The notes below the pieces were generated by a model, which ran no database searches, was not told the DNA's origin, and was given only the letters and a program-made list of their open reading frames with translations. Positions 44,009 to 51,452 of a DNA stretch of 64,000 nucleotides are shown one piece after another. A program made the translations under genes and the position numbers. Position 1 is the stretch's first letter. Each line of letters starts with the position of its first letter. Source of the DNA: Streptomyces abyssomicinicus (GTDB lineage: Bacteria > Actinomycetota > Actinomycetes > Streptomycetales > Streptomycetaceae); the NCBI RefSeq assembly GCF_008974245.1, contig NZ_BBZI01000009.1, positions 62,001 to 126,000 of the forward strand, read 5' to 3'.

Positions 44009-44042
44009 GCACACCTGTGCGGCATCCTTGTGACAGATCACA
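44009..44042. promoter_or_regulatory. Two dyads in the nth-crp divergent promoter
   Basis: GCACACCTGTGC (44009-44020) is a perfect 12-base palindrome. TGTGA-CAGA-TCACA (44029-44042) is a perfect 5-base dyad with a 4-base spacer, resembling a CRP box shortened by two bases. They lie 135 to 113 bases upstream of the crp start and may mediate autoregulation or control of nth. Confidence 0.5.
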
Positions 44043-44154
44043 CTGTTTGGACCGACCGGCAAACTGGGGAACTGGGACCCCTGGACCACCGGTTGGTGCG
44101 GACGGTAACCCGGGGGGACCGGATTCCCTGAGCAGGTCGAATAGGAGAGATCTC

Positions 44155-44829
44155 GTGGACGACGTTCTGCGGCGCGCCCCGCTCTTCGCGGCGCTCGATG
44201 ACGAGCAGGCCGCGGAGCTCCGCGCTTCGATGAGTGAGGTGACCCTCGCACGCGGCGACGCGCTGTTCCACGAGGGCGACCCCGGCGACCGCCTCTACGT
44301 GGTCACCGAGGGCAAGGTGAAGCTCCACCGGACGTCCCCGGACGGCCGCGAGAACATGCTGGCGGTCCTCGGCCCCGGTGAGCTGATCGGTGAACTGTCG
44401 CTCTTCGACCCGGGCCCGCGCACGGCGACCGCCACCGCGCTGACCGAGGTGAAGCTGCTGGGCCTCGGCCACAGCGACCTCCAGCCCTGGCTGAACGCCC
44501 GTCCCGAGGTGGCCGCCGCGCTGCTGCGCGCCGTCGCCCGGCGTCTGCGCAAGACCAACGACCAGATGTCCGACCTGGTCTTCTCCGACGTGCCGGGCCG
44601 CGTGGCCCGGGCGCTGCTGGACCTGTCGCGCCGTTTCGGCGTGCAGTCCGAGGAAGGCATCCACGTCGTCCACGACCTGACGCAGGAGGAGCTGGCCCAG
44701 TTGGTGGGCGCCTCCCGCGAGACGGTGAACAAGGCGCTGGCCGACTTCGCCGGCCGCGGCTGGCTGCGCCTGGAGGCGCGGGCGGTGATCCTGCTGGACG
44801 TCGAGCGTCTGGCGAAGCGGAGCCGCTGA
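44155..44829 (+). CDS. crp: Crp-family transcriptional regulator
   Basis: A 224-residue regulator. The cyclic-nucleotide domain contains FHEGDPGDRLYVVTEGKVKL and the phosphate-binding cassette GELIGELSLFDPGPRTATATA, with the Glu and Arg-Thr contacts for cAMP. The long C-helix is followed by a winged helix-turn-helix with TQEELAQLVGASRETVNKAL. The Streptomyces orthologue controls germination, growth and antibiotic production. GTG at 44155 follows AGGAGA by 7 bases. Counterpart: Rv3676. Confidence 0.96.
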   Translation: MDDVLRRAPLFAALDDEQAAELRASMSEVTLARGDALFHEGDPGDRLYVVTEGKVKLHRTSPDGRENMLAVLGPGELIGELSLFDPGPRTATATALTEVKLLGLGHSDLQPWLNARPEVAAALLRAVARRLRKTNDQMSDLVFSDVPGRVARALLDLSRRFGVQSEEGIHVVHDLTQEELAQLVGASRETVNKALADFAGRGWLRLEARAVILLDVERLAKRSR

Positions 44830-44860
44830 CCCGGCCCCTGACGGAGCACGGGCCGGCCGG

Positions 44861-45691
44861 TCAGACCAGCCCGTGCTCCCGCAGGTACTCCAGTTGGGCG
44901 CGGACCGACAGCTCCGCCGCCGGCCACAGGCTGCGGTCCACGTCCGCGTACACGTGCGCCACGACCTCCGCGGAGGTCCGGAAACCGCCCTCCACGGCCG
45001 TCTCCACCTGTGCCAGCCTGTTGGCCCGGTGCGCCAGGTAGTACTCGACCGCCCCCTGCGCGTCGTCGAGGACGGGCCCGTGGCCGGGAAGCACGGTGTG
45101 CACGCCGTCGTCCACGGTCAGGGACCGCAGGCGCCGCAGCGAGTCGAGGTAGTCGCCGAGCCGCCCGTCCGGATGGGCGACCATCGTGGTGCCGCGTCCC
45201 AGGACGGTGTCCCCGGTGAGCACCGCCCGGTCGGCCGGCAGGTGGAACGACAGCGAGTCCGAGGTGTGTCCCGGAGTGGGCACCACCCGCATCTCCAGGC
45301 CCTCCAGCTCCACCACGTCGCCCGCGGCCAGCCCCTCGTCACCGAGGCGCAGCGAAGGGTCCAATGCCCGGACCTTGGTGCCGGTCAGCTCGGCGAATCG
45401 TTTCGCCCCCTCGGCGTGGTCGGCGTGGCCGTGGGTGAGGAGGGTCAGCCCGACGCGGCGGCCGGAGCGTTCGACGGTGGCGATCACGTTCGCCAGGTGG
45501 TCCTCGTCCAGCGGCCCCGGGTCGACCACGACCGCCAGTCGGGAGTCCGGCTCGGCGACGACCCAGGTGTTGGTGCCGTCCAGGGTCATCGGGGACGGGT
45601 TGGGCGCCAGCACGTTGACGGTGCGGGCGGTGGCGGGTCCGGAGAGGACACCGCCGCGGGGCTGGCCGGGCAGGGCGGCTGCGTTCGTCAT
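44861..45691 (-). CDS. Metallo-beta-lactamase-fold hydrolase
   Basis: A 276-residue MBL-fold protein. Metal-binding motif LLTHGHADHAEGA (HxHxDH), then PTPGHTSDSLSFHL and GDTVLGRG, and a final LPGHGPVL His. The general layout resembles LACTB2/glyoxalase II-like hydrolases, some of which are nucleases; substrate not shown. ATG at 45691 overlaps the Nudix stop (ATGA), so it forms an operon with it. It is convergent with crp, with about 30 bases between them. Counterpart: Rv3677c. Confidence 0.9.
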   Translation of the reverse strand: MTNAAALPGQPRGGVLSGPATARTVNVLAPNPSPMTLDGTNTWVVAEPDSRLAVVVDPGPLDEDHLANVIATVERSGRRVGLTLLTHGHADHAEGAKRFAELTGTKVRALDPSLRLGDEGLAAGDVVELEGLEMRVVPTPGHTSDSLSFHLPADRAVLTGDTVLGRGTTMVAHPDGRLGDYLDSLRRLRSLTVDDGVHTVLPGHGPVLDDAQGAVEYYLAHRANRLAQVETAVEGGFRTSAEVVAHVYADVDRSLWPAAELSVRAQLEYLREHGLV

Positions 45692-46566
45692 GAGGTCGGC
45701 CCCTCCGTGACGGCGGTCACCCTCTTGGTGAACTCGTCGTGGCCCGGCCAGGCCAGTTCCACCTCGCCGTCCACCAGCCGGGCCCGGGCCAGCACCGGCG
45801 CCATGTCCCTCTCCGGCGCGGCGGCCAGCGCCTCGGCGGCGGCCTCGTAAGGCTCCAGGGTGCGGAGCGTGGAGATGGTGGGCGGCATCATCAGCAGCTC
45901 GCCCCGGTCGTACCCGGCCGCGGCGTCCGCGGGACGGGTCCAGACGGTGCGGTCGGCCTCGGTGGAGACGTCGCGGGCGCGCTGCCCCTCGGGGAGGACG
46001 GCGACGAAGAAGAAGGTGTCGTAACGCCGGGTCTCGAACTCCGGGGTGATCCAGCGGGCCCAGGCACCGAGGAGGTCGGAGCGGAGGACGAGGCCGCGGC
46101 GGTCGAGGAACTCGGCGAACGAGAACTCGTGGGCGGCGAGGGCGGCCCGGTCCTTCTCCCACTCCTCGCCGGTGGTGTCGCCGACGACGGTGTCCTCGGT
46201 CGGGCCGGCCAGCAGCACGCCGGCCTCCTCGAAGGTCTCCCGCACCGCGGCGCAGACGACGGCCTGTGCGGCGGGCTCGTCGCCGAAGCCGAGGCGGGCG
46301 GCCCAGTCCGCGAGGGAGGGGCCGGCCCAGCGGACCAGGAGGTCGTCGTCACGCGGGTCGACGCCCCCGCCGGGGTAGGCGTACGCGCCGCCCGCGAAGG
46401 CCATGGAGGCCCGGCGTCGGAGCATGTGCACCACGGGGCCGTGTCCGGTGTCGCGCAGCAGCATCACGGTGGCCGCGCGGCGGGGGGTCACCGGGGTGAG
46501 GGTGCCGGCCGCGAGGGCGCGTATGCGCTCGGGCCACTCCGGGGGGTACCACTGACCATTCGCCAT
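45688..46566 (-). CDS. Nudix hydrolase family protein
   Basis: A 292-residue protein with an extended Nudix fold: RRAATVMLLRDTGHGPVVHMLRRRASMAFAGGAYAYPGGGVDPRDDD, then AVRETFEEAGVLLAG as the catalytic helix (REx2EEx pattern). The long insertion between the first Gly and the helix is typical of NUDT19/RP2p-like members active on CoA derivatives. Translationally coupled to the MBL-fold gene. ATG at 46566 starts MANGQWYPPEW. Confidence 0.87.
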   Translation of the reverse strand: MANGQWYPPEWPERIRALAAGTLTPVTPRRAATVMLLRDTGHGPVVHMLRRRASMAFAGGAYAYPGGGVDPRDDDLLVRWAGPSLADWAARLGFGDEPAAQAVVCAAVRETFEEAGVLLAGPTEDTVVGDTTGEEWEKDRAALAAHEFSFAEFLDRRGLVLRSDLLGAWARWITPEFETRRYDTFFFVAVLPEGQRARDVSTEADRTVWTRPADAAAGYDRGELLMMPPTISTLRTLEPYEAAAEALAAAPERDMAPVLARARLVDGEVELAWPGHDEFTKRVTAVTEGPTS

Positions 46567-46648
46567 GCGGGGAGGCTATCCGGAGCGGGACGAATCTTCG
46601 AGGGCTGGCACCACCACCCGAACCCGGCTCCTCGCCGGGCGCGTACGT

Positions 46649-46684
46649 GGCCGCGAGGACGCCCTCCGGGGCGTCCTCGCGGCC
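46649..46684. terminator. Very strong 16-bp hairpin upstream of the Nudix gene
   Basis: Arms GGCCGCGAGGACGCCC / GGGCGTCCTCGCGGCC pair perfectly around a TCCG tetraloop. It would stop a transcript coming from the region 46685-47224 toward the Nudix gene. Confidence 0.7.
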
Positions 46685-47224
46685 CGGTCACCTGCTGTCG
46701 GGCGGTGAACCGCTCTCCGGGCACGGAGGCCGTGTTCCGGCGCCGACGCGCCCTGCGGGGTGGCCGGGGTGCCTTGCGGTGTGCGCCGATGCCTCCCCCT
46801 GCGGGGCGGCGGTGCCCTGTGGGCGGTGAGCCGCGGGGCGCGACGGGGCACCACGCCCCGGCGAGCGGTCCGTCCACAACACCGGACGCGACGCCGTGCC
46901 GCACCGCGTGACGGCTTCGCACGGGCGGGACGTCGCCACGGCGAGCGCGGGACCCGGGCGGGACGGCCACGGACGCCCTCAGCCTCCGCCGCGGGCGCCT
47001 CCGGTCTCCGCCGGGGCGCTCCCCGCCTCCGCCGCGGGCGACCTAATACGCAATCCGCGCGCTTCCAGGGACTCCTGCTCCGCGCGGCGGACCGCACCTG
47101 CGTGGCTGCGGCCCGGGCCCACCCGTGCCGCCCCCAGCAGCACGATCGCCCGCACACGGACCGCGCCCGCAGGCGGGACCGGCGCGGGCCGGGAGGGGCG
47201 GGCTCGGTCCGGGGACGGCGCGAC
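46685..47224. other. 540-base region without a confident gene
   Basis: Several long frames exist on both strands because stops are rare at this GC content. The best candidate is a minus-strand frame 46979-47155 (GTG start, 58 residues, RAIVLLGAARVGPGRSHAG...), with high third-position GC but no ribosome site and no family I recognise. The repeated GCCTCCGCCGCGGGCG pattern near 46980-47045 adds low complexity. The strong hairpin at 46649 hints that something is, or was, transcribed here on the minus strand. Confidence 0.45.
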
Positions 47225-47248
47225 CCCGCCCCGCCATGGCGGGGCGGG
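47225..47248 (-). terminator. Terminator downstream of the RidA gene
   Basis: A 24-base perfect palindrome (arms CCCGCCCCGCCA / TGGCGGGGCGGG) seven bases past the RidA stop on the minus strand. Confidence 0.7.
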
Positions 47249-47255
47249 TGTGGCG

Positions 47256-47720
47256 TCAGTCGGCGAGTTCCACCTGGATCTCGACCTCGACCGGGGCGTC
47301 GAGGGGGAGGACGGCGACGCCGACCGCACTGCGGGCGTGGACGCCCTTGTCGCCGAAGACCTCGCCGAGGAGCTCGCTCGCGCCGTTGACGACGGCGGGC
47401 TGGCCCGTGAAGTCGGGGGCGGAGGCCACGAAGCCGACGACCTTCACCACCCGGGCGACGCGGTCGAGGTCACCGGCCACGGACTTCACCGCGGCCAGTG
47501 CGTTCAGCGCGCAGAGGCGGGCCAGGTCCTTGGCCTCCTCGGGCGTGACCTCGGCGCCGACCTTGCCGGTGACCCGCAGCTTGCCCTCGACCATGGGGAG
47601 CTGCCCACTGGTGTGGACGTACCCACCGGAGAGGACAGCCGGCTGGTAGGCGGCCAGCGGCGCGGCCACCTCGGGCAGCGTCACGCCCAGCTCGGCGAGC
47701 CGGGCCTCGACGCTGCTCAC
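47256..47720 (-). CDS. RidA family protein (reactive imine/enamine deaminase-like)
   Basis: A 154-residue YjgF/YER057c/UK114 protein of the longer actinobacterial type: VLSGGYVHTSGQLPMVEGKL, then CALNALAAVKSVAGDLDRVARVVKVVGFVAS and GVHARSAVGVAVLPLDAPVEVEIQVEL, the usual C-terminal signature. RidA proteins hydrolyse reactive enamines such as 2-aminoacrylate; this subgroup's substrate is unproven, and the catalytic Arg found in archetypal RidA is replaced or displaced. GTG at 47720 overlaps the DUF4177 stop (GTGA). Counterpart: Rv3678c. Confidence 0.9.
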   Translation of the reverse strand: MSSVEARLAELGVTLPEVAAPLAAYQPAVLSGGYVHTSGQLPMVEGKLRVTGKVGAEVTPEEAKDLARLCALNALAAVKSVAGDLDRVARVVKVVGFVASAPDFTGQPAVVNGASELLGEVFGDKGVHARSAVGVAVLPLDAPVEVEIQVELAD

Positions 47721-47875
47721 GCCTGCTTCTCCCGCTTCAGGTAGGCCACCAGCTGCTCCGGGTTCGGCCCGGGCACCACCTGGACGAGCTCCCAGCCGTC
47801 TTCGCCCCAGGTGTCGAGGATCTGCTTCGTCGCGTGCACGAGGAGCGGCACGGTCGCGTATTCCCACTTCTTCAT
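47717..47875 (-). CDS. DUF4177 small protein (52 residues)
   Basis: Reads MKKWEYATVPLLVH at the start, DTWGEDGWELVQVVPG in the middle and YLKREKQA at the end. The pattern Trp-Glu-Tyr ... Gly-Trp-Glu-Leu-Val is diagnostic for the DUF4177 family of very small beta-rich proteins of unknown function. Its stop overlaps the RidA start, so the two are translationally coupled and may work together. It is divergent from the ArsA-like pair. Confidence 0.9.
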   Translation of the reverse strand: MKKWEYATVPLLVHATKQILDTWGEDGWELVQVVPGPNPEQLVAYLKREKQA

Positions 47876-47993
47876 GGGGCGACTCTAACCGCTGGCACCG
47901 CCACTCCCTGAGTTGTCCACAGGGCGCCCGGGCCGTGCGCCGGTTGTCCACAGGCGCGGCGTGGAAGAACCACGAATGGTTAGGCTCGACGAC

Positions 47994-48971
47994 GTGAGCA
48001 GGCTCCAGGTAGTCAGCGGCAAGGGCGGGACCGGGAAGACCACGGTCGCCGCCGCTCTCGCGCTCGCCCTCGCCGGCGGGGGGAAGCGCACCCTACTGGT
48101 GGAGGTGGAAGGCCGTCAGGGCATCGCGCAGCTCTTCGGGACGGAGGCGCTGCCCTACGAGGAACGGAAGATCGCGGTGGCTCCCGACGGTGGAGAGGTG
48201 CACGCCCTCGCCATCGACCCCGAACTGGCCCTGCTGGACTACCTCCAGATGTTCTACAAGCTGGGCGGCGCGGGCCGGGCGCTGAAGAAACTCGGCGCCA
48301 TCGACTTCGCCACCACCGTCGCCCCCGGCCTGCGGGACGTCCTGCTGACCGGCAAGGCGTGCGAGGCCGTGCGCCGCAAGGACAAGGCAGGCCGTTTCGT
48401 CTACGACCACGTGGTGATGGACGCCCCGCCGACCGGCCGGGTGACCCGCTTCCTCAATGTGAACGACGAGGTCGCCGGGCTCGCCCGGATCGGTCCGATA
48501 CACCATCAGGCACAAGCCGTCATGGGCGTGCTCAAGTCCCCGCAGACCCAGGTGCACCTGGTGACGCTGCTGGAGGAGATGCCGGTCCAGGAGACGGCGG
48601 ACGGCATCGCCGAGCTCCGCACCGCGGGGCTGCCGACCGGCCGGGTGGTCGTCAACATGGTCCGTCCGGTCCTCCTCGACGGTGACGGGCTGGAGCTGGC
48701 GGGTTCGCTGCCGCGCGCCTCGGTGGCCCTCTCGCTGGCCGCGGCCGGCCTCGGGGGCGCCCGGCATGGCGGGGCGGCGGAGCGCCTGGTGGATCCGCTG
48801 CTGCGGCAGGCGGAGGAGTACGCGGAGCGGTACACCCTGGAGCGACGTCAGCGGGAGGCGCTGGACCGGATCGGGCCACCGCTCGCCGAACTGCCCCGGC
48901 TGACCGACGGAGTCGACCTGGCCGGCCTCTACGAGCTGGCCGCACTGCTGCGGACCCAAGGGATGTCATGA
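47994..48971 (+). CDS. ArsA/GET3-like P-loop ATPase, first of pair (Rv3679-type)
   Basis: A 325-residue ATPase with deviant Walker A SGKGGTGKTT at the N-terminus and the switch Asp region HVVMDAPPTGRVTRFL. It is related to anion-transporting ATPase ArsA but lacks the arsenite-binding Cys set; the mycobacterial pair Rv3679/Rv3680 (BagAB as I recall) forms a complex linked to stress and glycerol sensitivity. The start is uncertain: GTG 47994 (MSRLQVVSGKGG) or ATG 47976. The stop overlaps the next start (ATGA). Confidence 0.88.
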   Translation: MSRLQVVSGKGGTGKTTVAAALALALAGGGKRTLLVEVEGRQGIAQLFGTEALPYEERKIAVAPDGGEVHALAIDPELALLDYLQMFYKLGGAGRALKKLGAIDFATTVAPGLRDVLLTGKACEAVRRKDKAGRFVYDHVVMDAPPTGRVTRFLNVNDEVAGLARIGPIHHQAQAVMGVLKSPQTQVHLVTLLEEMPVQETADGIAELRTAGLPTGRVVVNMVRPVLLDGDGLELAGSLPRASVALSLAAAGLGGARHGGAAERLVDPLLRQAEEYAERYTLERRQREALDRIGPPLAELPRLTDGVDLAGLYELAALLRTQGMS

Positions 48972-50572
48972 GCCTGGACCCCGAGCACGAACTCGACCTG
49001 GACCCGTTGCTGGACGACCCGGACACCCGCATCGTGGTGTGCTGCGGGTCCGGGGGCGTCGGCAAGACGACGACCGCCGCGGCCCTCGGCCTGCGGGCCG
49101 CGGAGCGGGGCCGCAAGGTGGTAGTCCTGACCATCGACCCGGCCCGCCGGCTCGCCCAGTCGATGGGCATCGGCCAACTGGACAACACCCCCCGCCGGGT
49201 GCCGGGGACCGACGGCTCCGCGGGCGGCGAGCTGCACGCGATGATGCTCGACATGAAGCGCACCTTCGACGAGATCGTCGAGGCGCACGCCGACCCGGAT
49301 CGGGCCGCGGCCATCCTGGCCAACCCCTTCTACCAGTCGCTCTCCGCGGGCTTCGCCGGCACGCAGGAGTACATGGCGATGGAGAAGCTCGGCCAGCTGA
49401 GGGCGCGGGACGAGTGGGACCTGATCGTGGTGGACACCCCGCCCTCCCGTTCCGCGCTGGACTTCCTGGACGCCCCGGAACGGCTCGGGTCGTTCCTCGA
49501 CGGCAAGCTGATCCGGCTGCTCACCGCCCCGGCCAAGCTCGGCGGCCGGGCCGGGATGAAGTTCCTCAACGTCGGCATGTCGGTGATGACCGGCACGCTC
49601 GGCAAGCTCCTCGGTGGCTCGCTGCTGAAGGACGTACAGGCCTTCGTGGCCGCCATGGACACCACCCTGGGCGGCTTCCGCAGCCGCGCCGACGCCACCT
49701 ACCGGCTGCTGCAGGCGCCCGGTACCGCCTTCCTCGTGGTGGCCGCGCCGGAGCGGGACGCGTTGCGCGAGGCGGCGTACTTCGTGGAGCGGCTGGCCGC
49801 CGAGAAAATGCCGCTGGCCGGGCTGGTACTCAACCGGGTGCACGGCAGTGACGCCGCCCAGCTCTCCGCCGAACGGGCGATCGCGGCGGCGGAAACCCTG
49901 GAGGCGGAAAATTTCCCACCCTCCGGCATTGTTGATCACACGAGCGGGAAAGAAGCGGGTAACTCACCCGATACACAAGGCAGTTCAGCGTTCACTGCTC
50001 CGGACGGTCAACCGGTTCAAGGCTCCCCCGCCACACCCCGGCCCACGGCGCAGACCCCGGCGGACACCGACCGGCTCACCGCCGGTCTGTTGCGCCTGCA
50101 TGCCGAGCGCATGCGCCTGATAGCCCGTGAGCAGCGCACACGGGACCGCTTCACGGCGCTCCACCCGGAGGTGCCGGTGACGGAGGTGCCCGCGCTGGCC
50201 GGTGACGTGCACGACCTCGCGGGACTGCGGGACATCGGCGAGTGGCTGGCCGCCCCCCGTCCCGCGACCGCCGACGCGCACCACCCCGCGGTCGCCGGCA
50301 CCACCGCGCAGGCGGACGTGCCGGAACACGCGACCGCGCAGCAGCAGCTGGACGTGGCGGAGCAGCCGGCCGCACCCGAGCAGTCGGACGTGCGGACCCC
50401 GGCAGACGTGCCGGAGCAGGCGCACGCTCCCGAACGAGCGGACCAGCCGGCGCCGGCCTCCGCACCGGCACCCGCATCCGCACCGGCAGCCGCAGCCGCA
50501 GGCGAATCCGAGCAGGCCGACGACGCCGGGCAGGCGGAAACGGCGAAGCGGCGGCCCGGGGTCACTGCCTGA
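48968..50572 (+). CDS. ArsA/GET3-like P-loop ATPase, second of pair (Rv3680-type)
   Basis: A 534-residue protein. Walker A is CCGSGGVGKTT, the switch II region LIVVDTPPSRSALDFL. Residues ~230-300 form the helical cap. Compared with the family it has an insertion of about 50 residues (~318-365, IVDHTSGKEAGNSPDTQGSS...) and a C-terminal Ala/Pro/Glu tail of more than 100 residues. The insertion is less GC-rich than the surrounding gene. It is coupled to the upstream ATPase, and the two presumably form a heterodimer. Convergent with wblA. Confidence 0.88.
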   Translation: MSLDPEHELDLDPLLDDPDTRIVVCCGSGGVGKTTTAAALGLRAAERGRKVVVLTIDPARRLAQSMGIGQLDNTPRRVPGTDGSAGGELHAMMLDMKRTFDEIVEAHADPDRAAAILANPFYQSLSAGFAGTQEYMAMEKLGQLRARDEWDLIVVDTPPSRSALDFLDAPERLGSFLDGKLIRLLTAPAKLGGRAGMKFLNVGMSVMTGTLGKLLGGSLLKDVQAFVAAMDTTLGGFRSRADATYRLLQAPGTAFLVVAAPERDALREAAYFVERLAAEKMPLAGLVLNRVHGSDAAQLSAERAIAAAETLEAENFPPSGIVDHTSGKEAGNSPDTQGSSAFTAPDGQPVQGSPATPRPTAQTPADTDRLTAGLLRLHAERMRLIAREQRTRDRFTALHPEVPVTEVPALAGDVHDLAGLRDIGEWLAAPRPATADAHHPAVAGTTAQADVPEHATAQQQLDVAEQPAAPEQSDVRTPADVPEQAHAPERADQPAPASAPAPASAPAAAAAGESEQADDAGQAETAKRRPGVTA

Positions 50573-50594
50573 CCCCGGCTCCCGCCCTCCACAG

Positions 50595-50693
50595 CCGCCT
50601 CAACGGCAGCTCGCCGCGCTCCGGCGGCCGCCTCAACGGCAGCTCATCGCGCTTCGGTGGCTGCCTCGGCGGTATCTCACCGCGCCCCGGCGG
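50595..50693. repeat. Three 33-bp tandem repeats filling the spacer before wblA
   Basis: Units 50595-50627, 50628-50660 and 50661-50693 share the frame CCGCCTCAACGGCAGCTC followed by CGCGCT-CGG-GG; units one and two differ at only a few bases, unit three is more diverged. The array ends exactly at the wblA stop codon (50694). Read on the plus strand each unit gives an 11-residue motif such as RLNGSSPRSGG. Confidence 0.9.
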
Positions 50694-51035
50694 TCAGCTC
50701 ACCGCCGCGTAGCTCTCGTAGGACTCGCTGGTCTCGTCGAGCGGCAGGATTCCCGCCTCTCGCTCGTACTCCATACGCGCCGTCTCCAGCAGACGACGCC
50801 AGGAGGTCACGGTCGGCCGCCGACGCAGCAGCGCTCGGCGCTCCCGCTCCGTCATGCCTCCCCACACGCCGAACTCGACGCGGTTGTCGAGCGCATCGGC
50901 CAGGCACTCCGTCCGCACCGGGCATCCGGTGCACACCGCCTTGGCCCTGTTCTGCGCTGCTCCTTGAACGAACAGTTCATCCGGATCGGTAGTGCGGCAG
51001 GCCGCCTGCGCACTCCAGTCGGTAACCCAGCCCAT
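50694..51035 (-). CDS. wblA: WhiB-like regulator WblA
   Basis: A 113-residue WhiB-family iron-sulfur transcription regulator. Cluster Cys are 13, 35, 38 and 44 (AAC ... AVCTGCPVRTEC), followed by the FGVWGGM turn and a basic DNA-binding stretch RERRALLRRRP. WblA controls the switch from aerial growth to sporulation and represses antibiotic production in Streptomyces. The ATG at 51035 (MGWVTDW) follows AGAGGA; a frame with a further 19 residues (MNMPLPPWGS) begins at 51092 and may also be used. Counterpart: whiB4 (Rv3681c). Confidence 0.95.
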   Translation of the reverse strand: MGWVTDWSAQAACRTTDPDELFVQGAAQNRAKAVCTGCPVRTECLADALDNRVEFGVWGGMTERERRALLRRRPTVTSWRRLLETARMEYEREAGILPLDETSESYESYAAVS

Positions 51036-51452
51036 ACCGGCGCCGTCCTCTCCCGAATCGAGGCTCCCCCACGGCGGCAGCGGCATATTCACCGCCGCCA
51101 GTTGAGGACGTTACGGAAGGTGGACAGAGTGCAACACCCCCGTCGGGCCCAATCTTGAATGGCCCGAACGGACTATGGGTAAGCGGCAGATCACCCGGAG
51201 GAGTGGCCTGGCGACAAATAGGATCATCGCGACATGACAGGGCAGACCACTCCCCGTAAAAGAGGCAAAGAAGCTTTCGGAGGGATGATTCGGGCATCCC
51301 CCGGGAAGGAGATCACGCGGTTCCGGAACGATCCGGGTCCGTCGGGCGTCCCGACATACGGGTCTACGGCTCACCCGCTGTCGTGACAGCCGGGAGCAGC
51401 TTAGGCCAAGGCATTTACCTCTGTCCGGCAAACGAGAACGTAGGCTGCCCTC
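51036..51452. promoter_or_regulatory. Divergent wblA / penicillin-binding protein promoter region
   Basis: About 417 bases, with AT-richer patches at 51145-51185 and 51215-51275. A 50-codon plus-strand frame from ATG 51234 (MTGQTTPRKRGKEAFGG) lacks a clear ribosome site and is probably not a gene. wblA is known for a long, heavily regulated upstream region; I cannot place individual sites with confidence. Confidence 0.5.

Noticed and set aside
46760..47389. A 209-codon Arg/Gly-rich plus-strand frame in the gap before the RidA gene
   Set aside because: Composition is typical of a wrong-frame reading, it runs into the antisense of RidA, and it has no ribosome site.
51234..51386. A 50-codon plus-strand frame (MTGQTTPRKRGKEAFGG...) upstream of the penicillin-binding protein gene
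   Set aside because: No clear ribosome site, lies in a regulatory spacer and matches nothing I recognise.
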